A stretch of DNA of 38,858 bases from Chloroflexota bacterium (GTDB lineage: Bacteria; Chloroflexota; UBA6077; FW602-bin22; CADDYW01). Under the pieces are notes generated by a model that saw only the letters and a program-made list of their open reading frames with translations, was not told where the DNA came from and made no database searches. This document shows positions 1 through 8,900 of the stretch, piece after piece (within the stretch, counting starts at the first letter, position 1; each line of letters begins with the position of its first letter). A program made the translations under genes and the position numbers. The stretch is taken from assembly GCA_021323915.1 (NCBI GenBank), contig JAJPKB010000677.1, positions 1 to 38,858 of the forward strand, read 5' to 3'.

Positions 1-795
1 GCGACGGCGATCGAGCTGCTCCACAATTTTTCGCTGATCCACGACGACGTCGAGGATCGAGGAACCGAGCGGCGCGGCCGTCCCACTGTTTGGGCTCGTT
101 GGGGCGAGCCACTCGCGGTCAACGCGGGAGATAATCTGCTCATCCTGAGCGAGCTCGCATTGCTGCGCGCGCCAGAGCATGGAATCACTCCCACTGCCAC
201 CCTCGAGCAGATACGTCTGCTCAACGAATGCTGTTTGACCCTGACCGAGGGGCAGCACCTTGATCTAACCCTGGAAGGAAATCCAGAGATCAGCCGCGAG
301 CAATACTTCCAGGTCATCTCGGGCAAAACTGCCGCGCTGCTTGGTTGCTCGACCCAGCTCGGCGCCCTCTCTGGTGGAGCGAGTCAAGAAGAAGCCGCGC
401 ATTATCGCCAGTTTGGCTACGCTCTGGGATTAGCGTTCCAGATTCAGGACGACGTGCTCGGCATTTGGGGAGAGTCCAATGCCACCGGCAAATCGGCAGC
501 AGCCGATATCTACGGCCATAAGGTCACGTTGCCAGTGATCGAAGCGCTCCAGTGCGCGACGCCCGAGGTTGCCGAGCGCATCGCCGCGGTCTACCGGTCG
601 CGGGCGCCAACCGTCGAGGAAGTGAACGAAGTCGTCGGTTACCTCGACGGGCTCGGTGTGCGGGACAAGGCCGAAGCTGAGGTAGCGGCGTGGATCCAGC
701 GAGCCCTCGTCGAGCTCGATGTCGTCCAGCCACTGCCCGGTCCTCGCTCTGAGCTTCAGGCGCTCGCTTCTGCGCTCGCTGGTCGAACGTCCTGA
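1..795 (+). CDS. Polyprenyl diphosphate synthase, 5' end cut by window
   Basis: Trans-type isoprenyl diphosphate synthase, which condenses isopentenyl diphosphate onto an allylic diphosphate to build quinone or carotenoid side chains. The reading frame is open from base 1, well upstream of the ORF-track start at 160. That added stretch encodes the first aspartate-rich motif (DDVED followed by RGRPTVW), the family's metal-diphosphate site. The second region appears as FQIQDDVLGIWG, with DDVLG in place of the usual DDxxD. About 264 residues are visible of a usual ~320, so only the N-terminal helices are missing. The last 40 bases overlap the convergent SprT-like gene. Chain length cannot be told from what is visible. 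Family certain; exact product unknown. Confidence 0.93.
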   Translation, partial: ATAIELLHNFSLIHDDVEDRGTERRGRPTVWARWGEPLAVNAGDNLLILSELALLRAPEHGITPTATLEQIRLLNECCLTLTEGQHLDLTLEGNPEISREQYFQVISGKTAALLGCSTQLGALSGGASQEEAAHYRQFGYALGLAFQIQDDVLGIWGESNATGKSAAADIYGHKVTLPVIEALQCATPEVAERIAAVYRSRAPTVEEVNEVVGYLDGLGVRDKAEAEVAAWIQRALVELDVVQPLPGPRSELQALASALAGRTS

Positions 796-1250
796 TTCGT
801 ACGCACGAGAGAATCGTAGAACTCGTACCAGTGGTTGTAGACCCAGGCGTCATATTGTCGGTACTCCAGCTCCATACCACGCCTGAGTAGCTCGTGCTTG
901 ACGATGCCGCCCCGATGAGGGTACTTGTACCGTCGGGGTAACGGTGAGCCAAAACCGTGGATATAGTGGACTAATTCATGCGCAATAGTGACGTTCACCA
1001 CAAACTCGGGAACCACTGGCAGACGCAACAGGCCGTTGATCTCGATGTAGGTGGTCTTTTGATCTTCGGAGAGCGTAATCAGCCCGAGGCGAGCTTTCCA
1101 AGCTGGCCCAAAGCTGACCCGAATCGTATTCACAAGTGAAGAGTCGTTAAAGTAACGATTCCAGATTCCGCGCAGGATGTTCTGGAGCCATGCATTGTCC
1201 CGCTCCAGTTGAAGCCGGTGGGGATGGGCATTCTCCGCGGCAACGTACAT
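756..1250 (-). CDS. SprT-like zinc metallopeptidase
   Basis: Predicted 164-residue soluble zinc protease of the SprT-like type. The motif HELVHYIHG carries the HExxH zinc site in the second half, and further histidines (YPHRGG, KHEL) could supply a third ligand. There is no signal peptide or membrane segment. SD AAAGGAGT lies about 9 nt before the ATG, and a good sigma70-like promoter lies 69 nt upstream. The 3' end overlaps the polyprenyl synthase by 40 bases in convergent orientation, so transcription of either gene produces antisense RNA against the other's end. SprT-like proteins in eukaryotes cut DNA-crosslinked proteins; the role of this small bacterial form is unknown. Confidence 0.8.
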   Translation of the reverse strand: MYVAAENAHPHRLQLERDNAWLQNILRGIWNRYFNDSSLVNTIRVSFGPAWKARLGLITLSEDQKTTYIEINGLLRLPVVPEFVVNVTIAHELVHYIHGFGSPLPRRYKYPHRGGIVKHELLRRGMELEYRQYDAWVYNHWYEFYDSLVRTNQDVRPASAEASA

Positions 1251-1713
1251 CCGGGCGAACTCCTTTCTTTGGCCCCCCAGTCGGGACCAAATGACCGATG
1301 ATTTCTTTGAGTGGCACTTGTCTACCGGATAAGACTAGACCTGTCAAGGGAGAAGATCAGGGTACCCTGAAAGTCCCCTCTGACGAAGAGCCAGGCGCCA
1401 TGGCGCGCTAGCCCCTTGAAACACAGTTGGCGCGAGGTTAAGCTTGGGATTTTTTTGTTGCTTGGGACGAGGATGGACCAGCATCGATCGGCAGTCGAAT
1501 CGGTGGGCAATCCCTCCGGACGGCCCTGCCGACGGTGAGTGGCGACGACGTTGTTCTGCACACGTCTACGTCGGTCGGGTTAGAACTTATAAGCTGTGCC
1601 CCAGTATACCAGTTCTGTCAACAGGCGTGCATCCTGTTGGGCGCTGGTGCTCCGCCAGGACGGGGATTGGGGGTATCCCTGTTCACAAGCCAAGCTGGTC
1701 TCCTGATAAGATA
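1251..1713. other. Non-coding gap between SprT-like gene and hemW
   Basis: Apart from the SprT-like gene's promoter and SD at its left side, I see no gene here. The ORFs in the track at 1322-1806 have no SD, no recognisable protein and unnatural composition. No tRNA-like fold or clear terminator was seen. Confidence 0.5.
1319..1347 (-). promoter_or_regulatory. Candidate sigma70-type promoter for the SprT-like gene
   Basis: On the minus strand TTGACA is followed by a 17-base spacer and TAGACA. The -35 is a perfect consensus and the -10 matches 4 of 6. It points at the ATG at 1250. Confidence 0.6.
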
Positions 1714-2973
1714 TTAGGAGGAAGCAGGCAGGAAGCGGCAGAAGACTTCGTTTCCCAGAAAGCGCCCGCGCGGCGTGAGGGCGAGTCGGCCGTTCGTGCA
1801 TACTAAGAGGCCAGCGGCTTCCAGCTCAGTCAGCGTCGGACCGTAGACGTCGCCAAGCGAGCGACCAAAGCGTTCCGTGAACTCGGCCAGGCCAACTCCT
1901 TCCGCGAGTCGCAGCCCGAGCATGAGCGTCTCGCCCATCTCTAATTCTGGCGAGATCTGCTCGGTACTTTCGACCGGCGACTGCCCGGCCAAGGATCGAG
2001 CAATGTAGACCGCCGGCGCCAGCAGATTCACATAGCGGTAGCCGGCGAAATACGAGTGAGCCCCTGCGCCTACTCCGAGGTATGGCTGGTTACGCCAGTA
2101 ACGGAGGTTGTGTTGGGCGCGAAAATCACGCTCGGGCGCCCGGCGCGCCCAATTCGAGATCTCGTAATGGATATAGCCCGCGCGATCCAGGGTGTCGATC
2201 GCCGCCTGATACATATCGGCCGCGGCATCGTCGTCGGGCACCTGCAGCTTGCCGGCCGCGACCCAGGCGGCAAATGGCGTTCCTGGCTCGATCGTCAGGT
2301 TGTAGAGCGAAATATGATCGGGCGCTAGCGCCACCGCGCGCTCGAGGGTTGCCTCCCAATGGTCCAAAGTCTGGTTGGGAAGAGCGAACATCAGGTCAAA
2401 GCTCAAATTGTCGAAGCCGGCCTCACGCGCTTGCCGGAAAGCAGCCACCGCGGTCGCCGTGTCGTGCCGACGCCCCAAGCGTCGCAGCATCGCGTCGTCA
2501 AAGCTCTGGATGCCCATGCTCAACCGGTTGACACCAATTGCCTTCAATGCCTTCAGGTACGACAACGAGAGATCACCCGGATTTGCTTCGAGCGAAATCT
2601 CGGCATGAGCAGCAATTGGCCAACGCCGGGCCGCAGCAAGCACCGTCTCGATCTGGGCTGGGGTCAATAAGCTCGGCGTGCCACCACCGAAGAAGATACT
2701 GCCAATCCGGAATGACCGGCGCGGCGTCGCTGAGACGCCGGGCAGCGCCGTCGGTAACTGCTCAATCTCGGCGGCAAGCGCGCGAATGTAGCTCTCGACC
2801 AGGTGGCCGAGACCAGCGTACGCATTGAAGTCACAATAAAAACACTTCGTCCGGCAGAAAGCGACGTGGACGTACAGGCCAATTTCGACCGGCACAGTAT
2901 CATTGCTGGTTCGTTGCGCCGATGCATCTTTCGGAAGCAGACCATGCAAGAGAATGGTTTCTCTCCCCCTCAC
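1714..2973 (-). CDS. hemW: HemW-like radical SAM heme chaperone
   Basis: Radical SAM protein of the coproporphyrinogen-dehydrogenase-like family, now generally regarded as the HemW heme chaperone rather than HemN. The cluster motif is CRTKCFYCDF (CxxxCxxC) near residue 40, followed by the SAM-binding glycine stretch FFGGGTPSLL and the conserved GVGAGAHSYF further on. At 419 residues it is slightly longer than usual because of an N-terminal extension of about 25 residues. The GTG start shares bases with the stop of the upstream cupin gene (GTGA), which supports this start and suggests translational coupling. HemW lacks an extra N-terminal cysteine found in true HemN; here the visible cysteines fit HemW. 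The link to a cupin is unexplained. Confidence 0.85.
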   Translation of the reverse strand: MRGRETILLHGLLPKDASAQRTSNDTVPVEIGLYVHVAFCRTKCFYCDFNAYAGLGHLVESYIRALAAEIEQLPTALPGVSATPRRSFRIGSIFFGGGTPSLLTPAQIETVLAAARRWPIAAHAEISLEANPGDLSLSYLKALKAIGVNRLSMGIQSFDDAMLRRLGRRHDTATAVAAFRQAREAGFDNLSFDLMFALPNQTLDHWEATLERAVALAPDHISLYNLTIEPGTPFAAWVAAGKLQVPDDDAAADMYQAAIDTLDRAGYIHYEISNWARRAPERDFRAQHNLRYWRNQPYLGVGAGAHSYFAGYRYVNLLAPAVYIARSLAGQSPVESTEQISPELEMGETLMLGLRLAEGVGLAEFTERFGRSLGDVYGPTLTELEAAGLLVCTNGRLALTPRGRFLGNEVFCRFLPASS

Positions 2974-3386
2974 ACCTTCGGCGCAACCGCGACGTCGTTG
3001 GGCGACAGGTGCTCGACAGTGACGCCGGTCTCGGCAAACGTACGCGTCACTTGGACCGAGCCGTAAGTCCAGAGAATCATCATCGGCCGATCGCTCTGAT
3101 TCAAGAAACGGTGCGGAACGTTCGCCGGAACAAAAGTAGCATCGTATGGCGACATCGGGTAGAACTTGCCGTCGATCTCGGCAATTGCCTCGCCTTCGAG
3201 GATGACGACCGACTCATCGCAATTGTGCCAGTGGAGCGCGATCTGGGAATGCGGAGGAAAGAAGGTCGTACCACTGGTCAGATGCTCCGATCCCAGGTAC
3301 TTGGATACCAGGACTCGCGTCTTAATACCGGTCCCCCGGTCCACCACCGGAAGCTCGTTGTAACGCAAAACGTGCACTTCAGCCAT
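2970..3386 (-). CDS. Single-domain cupin protein
   Basis: Small beta-barrel cupin (about 138 residues). The first metal motif reads HWHNCDESVVILEGEA and the second VPANVPHRF, so histidines and a glutamate for a metal site are present. Such proteins range from isomerases and dioxygenases to sensors, and the substrate cannot be read from sequence. The ORF track starts at 3437, but GGAGG lies 6 nt before the ATG at 3386 and that start gives a normal cupin N-terminus, so I use it. It is the first gene of a two-gene unit with hemW (GTGA overlap). A palindrome lies between it and the divergent ORF at 3477. Confidence 0.78.
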   Translation of the reverse strand: MAEVHVLRYNELPVVDRGTGIKTRVLVSKYLGSEHLTSGTTFFPPHSQIALHWHNCDESVVILEGEAIAEIDGKFYPMSPYDATFVPANVPHRFLNQSDRPMMILWTYGSVQVTRTFAETGVTVEHLSPNDVAVAPKV

Positions 3387-3431
3387 GCCTTTCCTCCACG
3401 GAAAACCCCTTTCCCGCGACGTATTTTGTAT

Positions 3432-3451
3432 GCTCATGGTACCATATGAGC
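3432..3451. promoter_or_regulatory. Palindrome in divergent intergenic region
   Basis: GCTCAT and ATGAGC flank an offset inner palindrome ATGGTACCAT. It lies between the cupin gene (-) and the small ORF (+), where an operator serving both directions would be expected. The binding protein is unknown. Confidence 0.4.
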
Positions 3452-3476
3452 GAGCAAAACTGGAGCAAAGCAGCCA

Positions 3477-3812
3477 ATGGATCGAGAGATTGAAGCGGTC
3501 AACGTCGGCGAACGCGCACGTGGTCCAGTGCCTGCCGCCGTCGAAGCCGCGATCAAGCAGGCTACCTCATCAGAAAACCACGCCGAGGGTGCGCTCATCC
3601 TCGCCGCGATTGCCAACCGCGCCACGGCGGCGCTACATCAACTGGCTCGAAGCGAGGCAAACGCGCGGAAAGGCCAGCCCGATTGGGGCCGCTGGGCCAG
3701 TCTGGTCAACGCCTCGCGCGACGCCGTCCTGCGCACCGCGACCTGCCGCCAAACCGCGAACCAGCTCGCGTCCGCGTCCCCGGTTTCCCCGCCCCAGGGA
3801 GCTAGAGACTAG
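3477..3812 (+). CDS. Hypothetical helical protein, 111 residues
   Basis: I do not recognise this protein. It begins with ATG after a weak GGAGC SD, has a plausible soluble composition (many Ala, Glu, Arg), and is predicted mostly helical with no signal peptide or membrane segment. It sits 88 bases before fabI in a different frame from the long ORF-track entry 3385-4665, whose upstream part is an artificial N-terminal extension of fabI. It could be co-transcribed with fabI. It may be a real lineage-specific protein or a chance ORF; conservation in relatives would decide. Confidence 0.45.
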   Translation: MDREIEAVNVGERARGPVPAAVEAAIKQATSSENHAEGALILAAIANRATAALHQLARSEANARKGQPDWGRWASLVNASRDAVLRTATCRQTANQLASASPVSPPQGARD

Positions 3813-3900
3813 GGATTGTGATAAACTGTTTGGCGCGCGCGGGGCCGGTGGTTGGCTCTACGCGCGTCTGGTCAGGTTTCGCTGCGAGGAGGAAGGTTTC

Positions 3901-4665
3901 GTGCTGCAAGGAAAGCAGGGGCTGGTTTTTGGCGTCGCCAATCGACGGAGCATCGCCTGGGGCATTGGCCAGGCGCTTGCCAACGCCGGAGCACGTCTGG
4001 CATTTACCTATCAAGACCGGGTCGGCGATACGGTGAATGAGCTAGTCTCGACGCTCCCGGACGCGTTCGCGTTTCCCTGCGATGTGCTCGACGATGCTCA
4101 GGTCGACGAGGCGTTCGAGCGGGTCGAGCGAGAATTTGGCGGCTTAGACATCCTGGTACACAGCATCGCTTTTGCCCCACGCGAGGCGCTGGAAGGACTC
4201 TTCGTCGACACGAGCCGTGACGCCTTCCGCACCGCGATGGATATTAGCGTCTACTCACTGATCCACCTCGCGCGCAAAGCGGCCCCACTCATGGAGAAGC
4301 GCGGGGGTGGCAGCATCGTCACCATGACCTACCTGGGGAGCGACCGGGTCTTCCCCAAGTACAACGTCATGGGCGTCGCCAAGGCCGCCCTCGAATCGAC
4401 CGTACGCTACCTGGCATCGGATCTTGGCCCGCACAATATCCGAGTGAACGCAATCTCGGCAGGTCCGATTCGAACCCTCGCCGCGCGGAGTATCCACGGC
4501 TTCCCCAAGATGGAAGAGCACGTTCGCGAGACGGCGCCACTTCGCCGCAACACCGAAGCTGCCGAGGTTGGCGACGTCGCCACCTTCCTGGTTAGCGACC
4601 TTGCCCGCAACGTCACCGGTACCGTTTTGTTCTGCGATTCTGGATATCACGTGATGGGGATGTAA
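3901..4665 (+). CDS. fabI: Enoyl-ACP reductase (FabI type)
   Basis: NAD(P)H-dependent trans-2-enoyl-ACP reductase, the last step of each fatty-acid elongation cycle. This short-chain dehydrogenase family member has the cofactor loop GVANRRSIAWGIG at the N-terminus and the FabI-type catalytic Tyr/Lys segment TYLGSDRVFPKYNVMGVAK (Tyr-x6-Lys). At 254 residues it matches the family length. I place the start at GTG 3901, behind GGAGGAAGG, because the ORF-track start at 3385 adds about 170 residues with no relation to the family. A T-tract (4717-4723) lies downstream without a strong hairpin. Confidence 0.93.
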   Translation: MLQGKQGLVFGVANRRSIAWGIGQALANAGARLAFTYQDRVGDTVNELVSTLPDAFAFPCDVLDDAQVDEAFERVEREFGGLDILVHSIAFAPREALEGLFVDTSRDAFRTAMDISVYSLIHLARKAAPLMEKRGGGSIVTMTYLGSDRVFPKYNVMGVAKAALESTVRYLASDLGPHNIRVNAISAGPIRTLAARSIHGFPKMEEHVRETAPLRRNTEAAEVGDVATFLVSDLARNVTGTVLFCDSGYHVMGM

Positions 4666-4812
4666 GCAGTCGCCTCGCACAGGCCGTGCTCAGCGAACGG
4701 TGAACGCCGGCGCCCTGTTTTTTTAGGCAGTTCTTGGACATTCCTCGTGACATGGGTCAACGAGCGCGCGGTGACCAAGCTTATCCCAGATCGTACAAGA
4801 GGAAAATCCGAT

Positions 4813-4841
4813 TTGCGTTTTCTTGCGCGGTGACGTATAAC
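4813..4841 (+). promoter_or_regulatory. Candidate promoter of glnA
   Basis: TTGCGT, a 17-base spacer, then TATAAC, 44 bases before the glnA ATG. Confidence 0.55.
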
Positions 4842-4885
4842 CACCTTACGTCAAGACATTCTGCTGGAAGGGAAACTGAGAAACG

Positions 4886-6241
4886 ATGCTGGTCAATCCA
4901 ACGCCGTCTGGCCTCGTCGACGAGGTGATGGCTCGGGCCGAACGCGAGAAGGTGCGGTTCGTCAATTTGCAATTCACCGACGTTGTCGGCCTGGTCAAAA
5001 GCGTGACGATTCCGTTCGAGCAGCTACCGGACGCGATCCATCACGGGAAGTGGTTCGACGGCTCTTCAATCGAGGGCTTCGCCCGAATCGCCGAGAGCGA
5101 CATGTATCTCATTCCTGACCTGCGAACGTTCCAGATCATTCCCTGGGAACGCGGGGAAAACACGACTGCGCGAACGATCTGCTGGGTTTACAGTCCGACT
5201 GGCGAACTGTTCACCGGCGACCCGCGAGCGGTGCTGGCGCGGATGATGAAGGAAGCCGAGGATTTGGGCTACGTTTTCAACGCTGGGCCCGAGATCGAGT
5301 TCTTTTTGTTCCGACCGGACGAGTCCGGGGCAATCCAGCCGTTGCCCCACGACCGGGCAGGCTATTTCGATTTCTCGACTGACCTCGCATCTACCGTCCG
5401 CAAAGAGATGGTCAACGCGCTCGAGGAGATGGGAATCAAGGTCGAGACAAGCCATCACGAGGTCGCGGCTGGCCAGCACGAGATTGACTTTGAATACGCT
5501 GATGCTTTGACCGCCGCGGATAACACCGTCACCTTCAAATACACCTTGAAGGCGATCGCTCAGCAGCACAATTTACACGCGACGTTCATGCCCAAGCCGA
5601 TCCTCGGGATCAATGGTTCGGGCATGCATACCCACCAGAGTCTGTTTGACAAGAATGGTAATAATGTCTTTGCCGACTCCAACGACGAATATGGTCTCTC
5701 GGCAACAGCGAAGCACTTCATCGCCGGTCAGCTTCACCATGCCCGGGCGATGGCCGCGGTGGTCGCGCCGCTGGTCAATTCCTACAAGCGATTGGTGCCG
5801 GGCTACGAGGCGCCAGTCTACGTGAGCTGGGCGCGCGTGAACCGCTCAGCACTGATTCGGGTGCCGCGCAGTAATCCGCAGCGTCCACTGGCAACGCGGG
5901 CCGAGCTGCGCTGTCCGGATCCGAGCTGCAATCCGTATCTCGCCTTCGCGGTCATGCTTGCCGCCGGTTTGGACGGCGTTCGGCGCAAGCTGCCCCTGCC
6001 GGAGCCGATCGAGGAGAACCTCTACGCCTTTGATGAAGATGAACTCACCCGTCGCCAGATCGACGTCTTGCCTGGCTCGTTAGGTGAGGCGCTCGACGAA
6101 TTCCGCAAAGACGAAGTGATCCAGGCCGGACTCGGACCCCACGTCTATGAGCGGTTTCTCGAAGCCAAAACGATCGAATGGAACGAGTATCGCCTCTACG
6201 TGAGCCCATGGGAGCTAGATCGTTACCTCGAAGAATACTAG
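4886..6241 (+). CDS. glnA: Glutamine synthetase type I (alpha subgroup)
   Basis: ATP-dependent synthesis of glutamine from glutamate and ammonium, acting as a dodecamer. At 451 residues it has the family signatures WFDGSSIEGF near residue 55, NGSGMHTHQSLF near 245 and NRSALIRVPR, NPYLAFA further on. The region where beta-type enzymes carry the adenylylated tyrosine (NLYDLPPEE-like) instead reads NLYAFDEDEL, and the ~25-residue beta insertion is absent. I therefore infer an alpha-type enzyme regulated by feedback or transcription, not by adenylylation. The start is ATG 4886 behind an AAGGGA SD. Its stop abuts the stop of the next, convergent gene (no gap). Confidence 0.96.
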   Translation: MLVNPTPSGLVDEVMARAEREKVRFVNLQFTDVVGLVKSVTIPFEQLPDAIHHGKWFDGSSIEGFARIAESDMYLIPDLRTFQIIPWERGENTTARTICWVYSPTGELFTGDPRAVLARMMKEAEDLGYVFNAGPEIEFFLFRPDESGAIQPLPHDRAGYFDFSTDLASTVRKEMVNALEEMGIKVETSHHEVAAGQHEIDFEYADALTAADNTVTFKYTLKAIAQQHNLHATFMPKPILGINGSGMHTHQSLFDKNGNNVFADSNDEYGLSATAKHFIAGQLHHARAMAAVVAPLVNSYKRLVPGYEAPVYVSWARVNRSALIRVPRSNPQRPLATRAELRCPDPSCNPYLAFAVMLAAGLDGVRRKLPLPEPIEENLYAFDEDELTRRQIDVLPGSLGEALDEFRKDEVIQAGLGPHVYERFLEAKTIEWNEYRLYVSPWELDRYLEEY

Positions 6242-6415
6242 TTAGCCGCGAGGTGAATGCTTTGAGCGGCGCCGTCCCTCTTTGAGCTGCTGGGCGCGTT
6301 CTTCGGCGGCCGCCGACTTACGCCCCAGGCCGGGGACTTCACGGCGCTGGATGGGCTCGAGTCCGGGAATCTTGAGCCGCTTGCGGCGCTCTTCAGGGGA
6401 TGGGAGCGGGGACAT
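6242..6415 (-). CDS. Small Arg/Pro-rich protein, 57 residues
   Basis: Unrecognised small basic protein. The ORF track starts at 6436, but AAGGAGG lies 10 nt before the ATG at 6415, giving an N-terminus MSPLPSPEERRKR. The strong SD is the main reason to believe the gene. It is rich in Arg, Glu, Pro and Ser, probably partly disordered, with no membrane segment. It is convergent with glnA with no bases between the stops. Confidence 0.6.
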   Translation of the reverse strand: MSPLPSPEERRKRLKIPGLEPIQRREVPGLGRKSAAAEERAQQLKEGRRRSKHSPRG

Positions 6416-7016
6416 GAATTGCCAGCCTCCTTGCAAACTGTGCTTTTTCTGTCTGCATGACGGACTTTCGATCGCTACCTAAGATAGTTGACAGACGTTT
6501 GCTGGACGTGGGGACGCCGTGAAGAACTGTTGCGCTGGCGGCTACGGCTAAGCGATGCACGTTCTGTGCCGCTGAGAACTGAGATTGAGCATCGGCTTCT
6601 TCCAGCCAGGAACCAGCGCAATCGAACGATTACTCCACACAATCGATGCGTTGCCGGAACGTGTGGTCAACGTGCTGCCGAGTGACCAAGTGTGCGAGGG
6701 AGGAACGCAAAATGCTCCCGATGATCGGTCTCGCCTCGAAATTCAGCGTACTCGGCGATCTCTTTCAATCCTCGAAAGCATTTCACGACCAGTCAACACG
6801 GGAAAACCGTTGCTGTACGATTCGGCCTGCCCAGCAGCTAGCTAAACACCTTCGCGAAATGCTCCCAGGGACGAGGAACCTGGGACGACCAGTCGATTGA
6901 TTCGGTTTCTGAGTTAGATCGACACTTGAGCGGTGTGCCCTCTACTGTATAAGTAGAGTAGCACAGTTGTCTGCTGGCGTCAATCTTTTCAGCGAATTTT
7001 TTATGCGAGGAATGTG
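6416..7016. other. Non-coding gap before the MFS gene
   Basis: About 600 bases. Its left edge holds the SD of the small gene at 6242-6415 and its right edge the MFS promoter/operator. The ORFs at 6488-6900 have no SD or recognisable product. I saw no tRNA-like sequence. Confidence 0.5.
6926..6958 (+). promoter_or_regulatory. Promoter with palindromic operator over the -10
   Basis: TTGAGC (6926-6931), a 16-base spacer, then TATAAG (6948-6953). A perfect inverted repeat, CTCTACT-gtata-AGTAGAG (6940-6958), is centred on the -10. This is the layout of a repressor blocking RNA polymerase. No regulator gene adjoins it. Confidence 0.6.
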
Positions 7017-8198
7017 ATGGCTGAATCTGCTGCCGACGCGAACGTTCTCGCTCCGGACATCGTGGCACTACGCCAGCGGATTTTGGTCGCCCTGGTTGGC
7101 TGTCACGCGATCAACGACTTCTATTCCTTGGTCATCCCAGTGATGGTGCCCGCGATCCAGCGAAGCTTTGGACTGAGCTACCTGGCAGTGGCAATCGTGC
7201 CGTTTCTGACCCAGGCAACGTCGGCGATCCTTCAGCCAACCCTCGGCTATCTTGCCGATCGCTACGCCTGGCGTCGCCCCGCGCTCGCGCTCGGTTTTTT
7301 GGCGATTGCCGTGGCGATGCTCGGTCTCACTTTGAGCCAGAGCTACCTTGCCGTTTTGATCGCGGCAGTTTGCCTGGGCATCGGCGGCTCGACCTATCAT
7401 CCACAAAGTGCCACCATGCTCATCTATTTCTTCGAGCGACGGGTCCGTGGCTTAGCCCAGGGAGTGCACGGCATCGGCAATGCCCTGGGCTTTGCCTTGG
7501 CGCCCATCGTGATCGGCTTTCTCCTCTCGCGTTTGGACTGGCATCAGACGGCTTTGTGGCTCACCGTGCCGACCTTGCTCGGCGTGACTATCGTGGTTTC
7601 CGTGCTGCGTGAGCCCGTGATACGCGGTCACCGTGGCCTGTTGGCCGGGATCACCCCCGCCTTACTGCTCCTGACCGTGGTGAGTGGCTTGGCATTGGCG
7701 AGTAGCTCGAGCTTTGTGAACTGGCTGCCGTCCTACTTCGTCCACCACGGCTACAGCCTGGCAAACGCGGCGCTGCTCACTGCGCCGACTTCCGCGGCGG
7801 CGTTTCTCGCCCAGCCCCTGGGAGGCGCCATCTCTGATCGCCTGGGACGACGTAAGCTACTCGTAGTTGCCCTGGCCGGCACCGCTGTCTCGCTTGGCGT
7901 CTTCTTGATCGCCCCCTCGGTTGTTTGGGCGATCGGTTTGTCGATCGTCGTCGGTTTCTGGGCGAGCCTGATCCCACCAGTCGTAATGGTCTACGCCTCC
8001 GAACTAGCGGCAGGTGAGCGCACTGGCACGGCGGTCGGGGTTGTCTGGGGATTGGGTACGACCATCTCGGCGCTGGCGCTGCCGGCGACCGGGCGTATCA
8101 TCGACGTCACAGGTGGACGGATCGAATCTGCCTACACCGCGCTCACCGTGGTTGCCGCGCTAGCCGCACTGCTCGCCTCGCGTTTACCAAGGGAATGA
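7017..8198 (+). CDS. MFS exporter, Fsr (fosmidomycin resistance)-like
   Basis: Twelve-helix major facilitator of about 393 residues. The start GCHAINDFYSLVIPVMVP and the stretch GIGGSTYHPQSA (GxxxHP) after helix 4 are typical of Fsr-like exporters. The MFS loop signature between helices 2 and 3 reads GYLADRYAWRRP. The ATG at 7017 has GAGGAA 4 nt upstream; the ORF-track GTG at 7014 would leave only 1 nt, so ATG is preferred. It is transcribed alone from a promoter covered by a palindrome, suggesting induction by a ligand. The substrate is unknown; Fsr homologues are often annotated as drug exporters without proof. Confidence 0.85.
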   Translation: MAESAADANVLAPDIVALRQRILVALVGCHAINDFYSLVIPVMVPAIQRSFGLSYLAVAIVPFLTQATSAILQPTLGYLADRYAWRRPALALGFLAIAVAMLGLTLSQSYLAVLIAAVCLGIGGSTYHPQSATMLIYFFERRVRGLAQGVHGIGNALGFALAPIVIGFLLSRLDWHQTALWLTVPTLLGVTIVVSVLREPVIRGHRGLLAGITPALLLLTVVSGLALASSSSFVNWLPSYFVHHGYSLANAALLTAPTSAAAFLAQPLGGAISDRLGRRKLLVVALAGTAVSLGVFLIAPSVVWAIGLSIVVGFWASLIPPVVMVYASELAAGERTGTAVGVVWGLGTTISALALPATGRIIDVTGGRIESAYTALTVVAALAALLASRLPRE

Positions 8199-8301
8199 CG
8201 CTGAGAACCTGACGGATGAGGCACCTGGGGAACGACTCTTGCAGCCGGACGGAGCGGCGTGATGAACGCCACTCCAGAGACTTTTTCAGGAGGTCTGAAC
8301 C

Positions 8302-8844
8302 ATGGCGGAAAGCCAGTATCCGGTCTCGCGTCGCCAGGGCGCTTATATGCCGAGTCCGTTCGAGATGTGGAACACGTTCTTCAGCCGCCCCTTTTCCCTC
8401 TTCCCCTCGCTCTTTGGGCCGACTTCTTGGATGGGGTTATCTGTACCCGTCGACGTCTGTGAGCGCGACAACGACTACGTCGTGCGTATGGCCTGCGCGG
8501 GCTGCCGGCCACAGGACATCGACGTGACCGTCGAGAATGACACCGTGCACATCCGCGGCAAGTTCATGGAGCACGAAGGAGCTATGCAGGCCACGCCGAC
8601 CAGCCAAGCTGGGCAGGCCAAGGGCGGTGAGACTTGCTTGATTCGCGAACTCCCCACCGGCCGCTTCGAGCGGGACATCACCTTGCCGACTAACGTCAAC
8701 GCCGACCAAGCCCGTGCCTCATTCGACAACGGTCTGCTGACGCTCACGCTGCCGAAGGCGCAGGCGGCGCATGGTCACAAGATCCAGATCGGTCAGGGCC
8801 AATACCAGGGCCAGTTGCAGGGCACGGCTACCGGAGCGCACTAA
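8302..8844 (+). CDS. Small heat shock protein (Hsp20/alpha-crystallin)
   Basis: ATP-independent holdase chaperone of 180 residues. A disordered Phe/Pro-rich N-terminal arm (FFSRPFSLFPSLFGP) leads into the alpha-crystallin domain from about residue 48 (VPVDVCERDNDYVVRM) to NGLLTLTLPKA. A C-terminal KIQIGQ supplies the I-x-I motif that docks neighbouring subunits. The loop with EGAMQATPTSQAGQAKGG is longer than usual. AGGAGGT precedes the ATG. No CIRCE element is visible upstream. A perfect hairpin follows the stop. Two cysteines (MACAGC) in the first strands are uncommon in this family. Confidence 0.93.
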   Translation: MAESQYPVSRRQGAYMPSPFEMWNTFFSRPFSLFPSLFGPTSWMGLSVPVDVCERDNDYVVRMACAGCRPQDIDVTVENDTVHIRGKFMEHEGAMQATPTSQAGQAKGGETCLIRELPTGRFERDITLPTNVNADQARASFDNGLLTLTLPKAQAAHGHKIQIGQGQYQGQLQGTATGAH

Positions 8845-8851
8845 CACGACC

Positions 8852-8890
8852 AACCAAGAAGGGACAGGGAATGCCTGTCCCTTCTTGGTT
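8852..8890. terminator. Bidirectional hairpin terminator, 17-bp perfect stem
   Basis: AACCAAGAAGGGACAGG, loop GAATG, then the exact complement. It lies between the convergent hsp20 gene and the small membrane-protein gene and can serve both. There is no long T-tract. Confidence 0.8.
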
Positions 8891-8900
8891 GCCGCTCTCC

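Noticed and set aside
3385-3900. N-terminal extension of fabI as given in the ORF track
   Set aside because: Unrelated to FabI; the GTG at 3901 with GGAGGAAGG gives the proper start.
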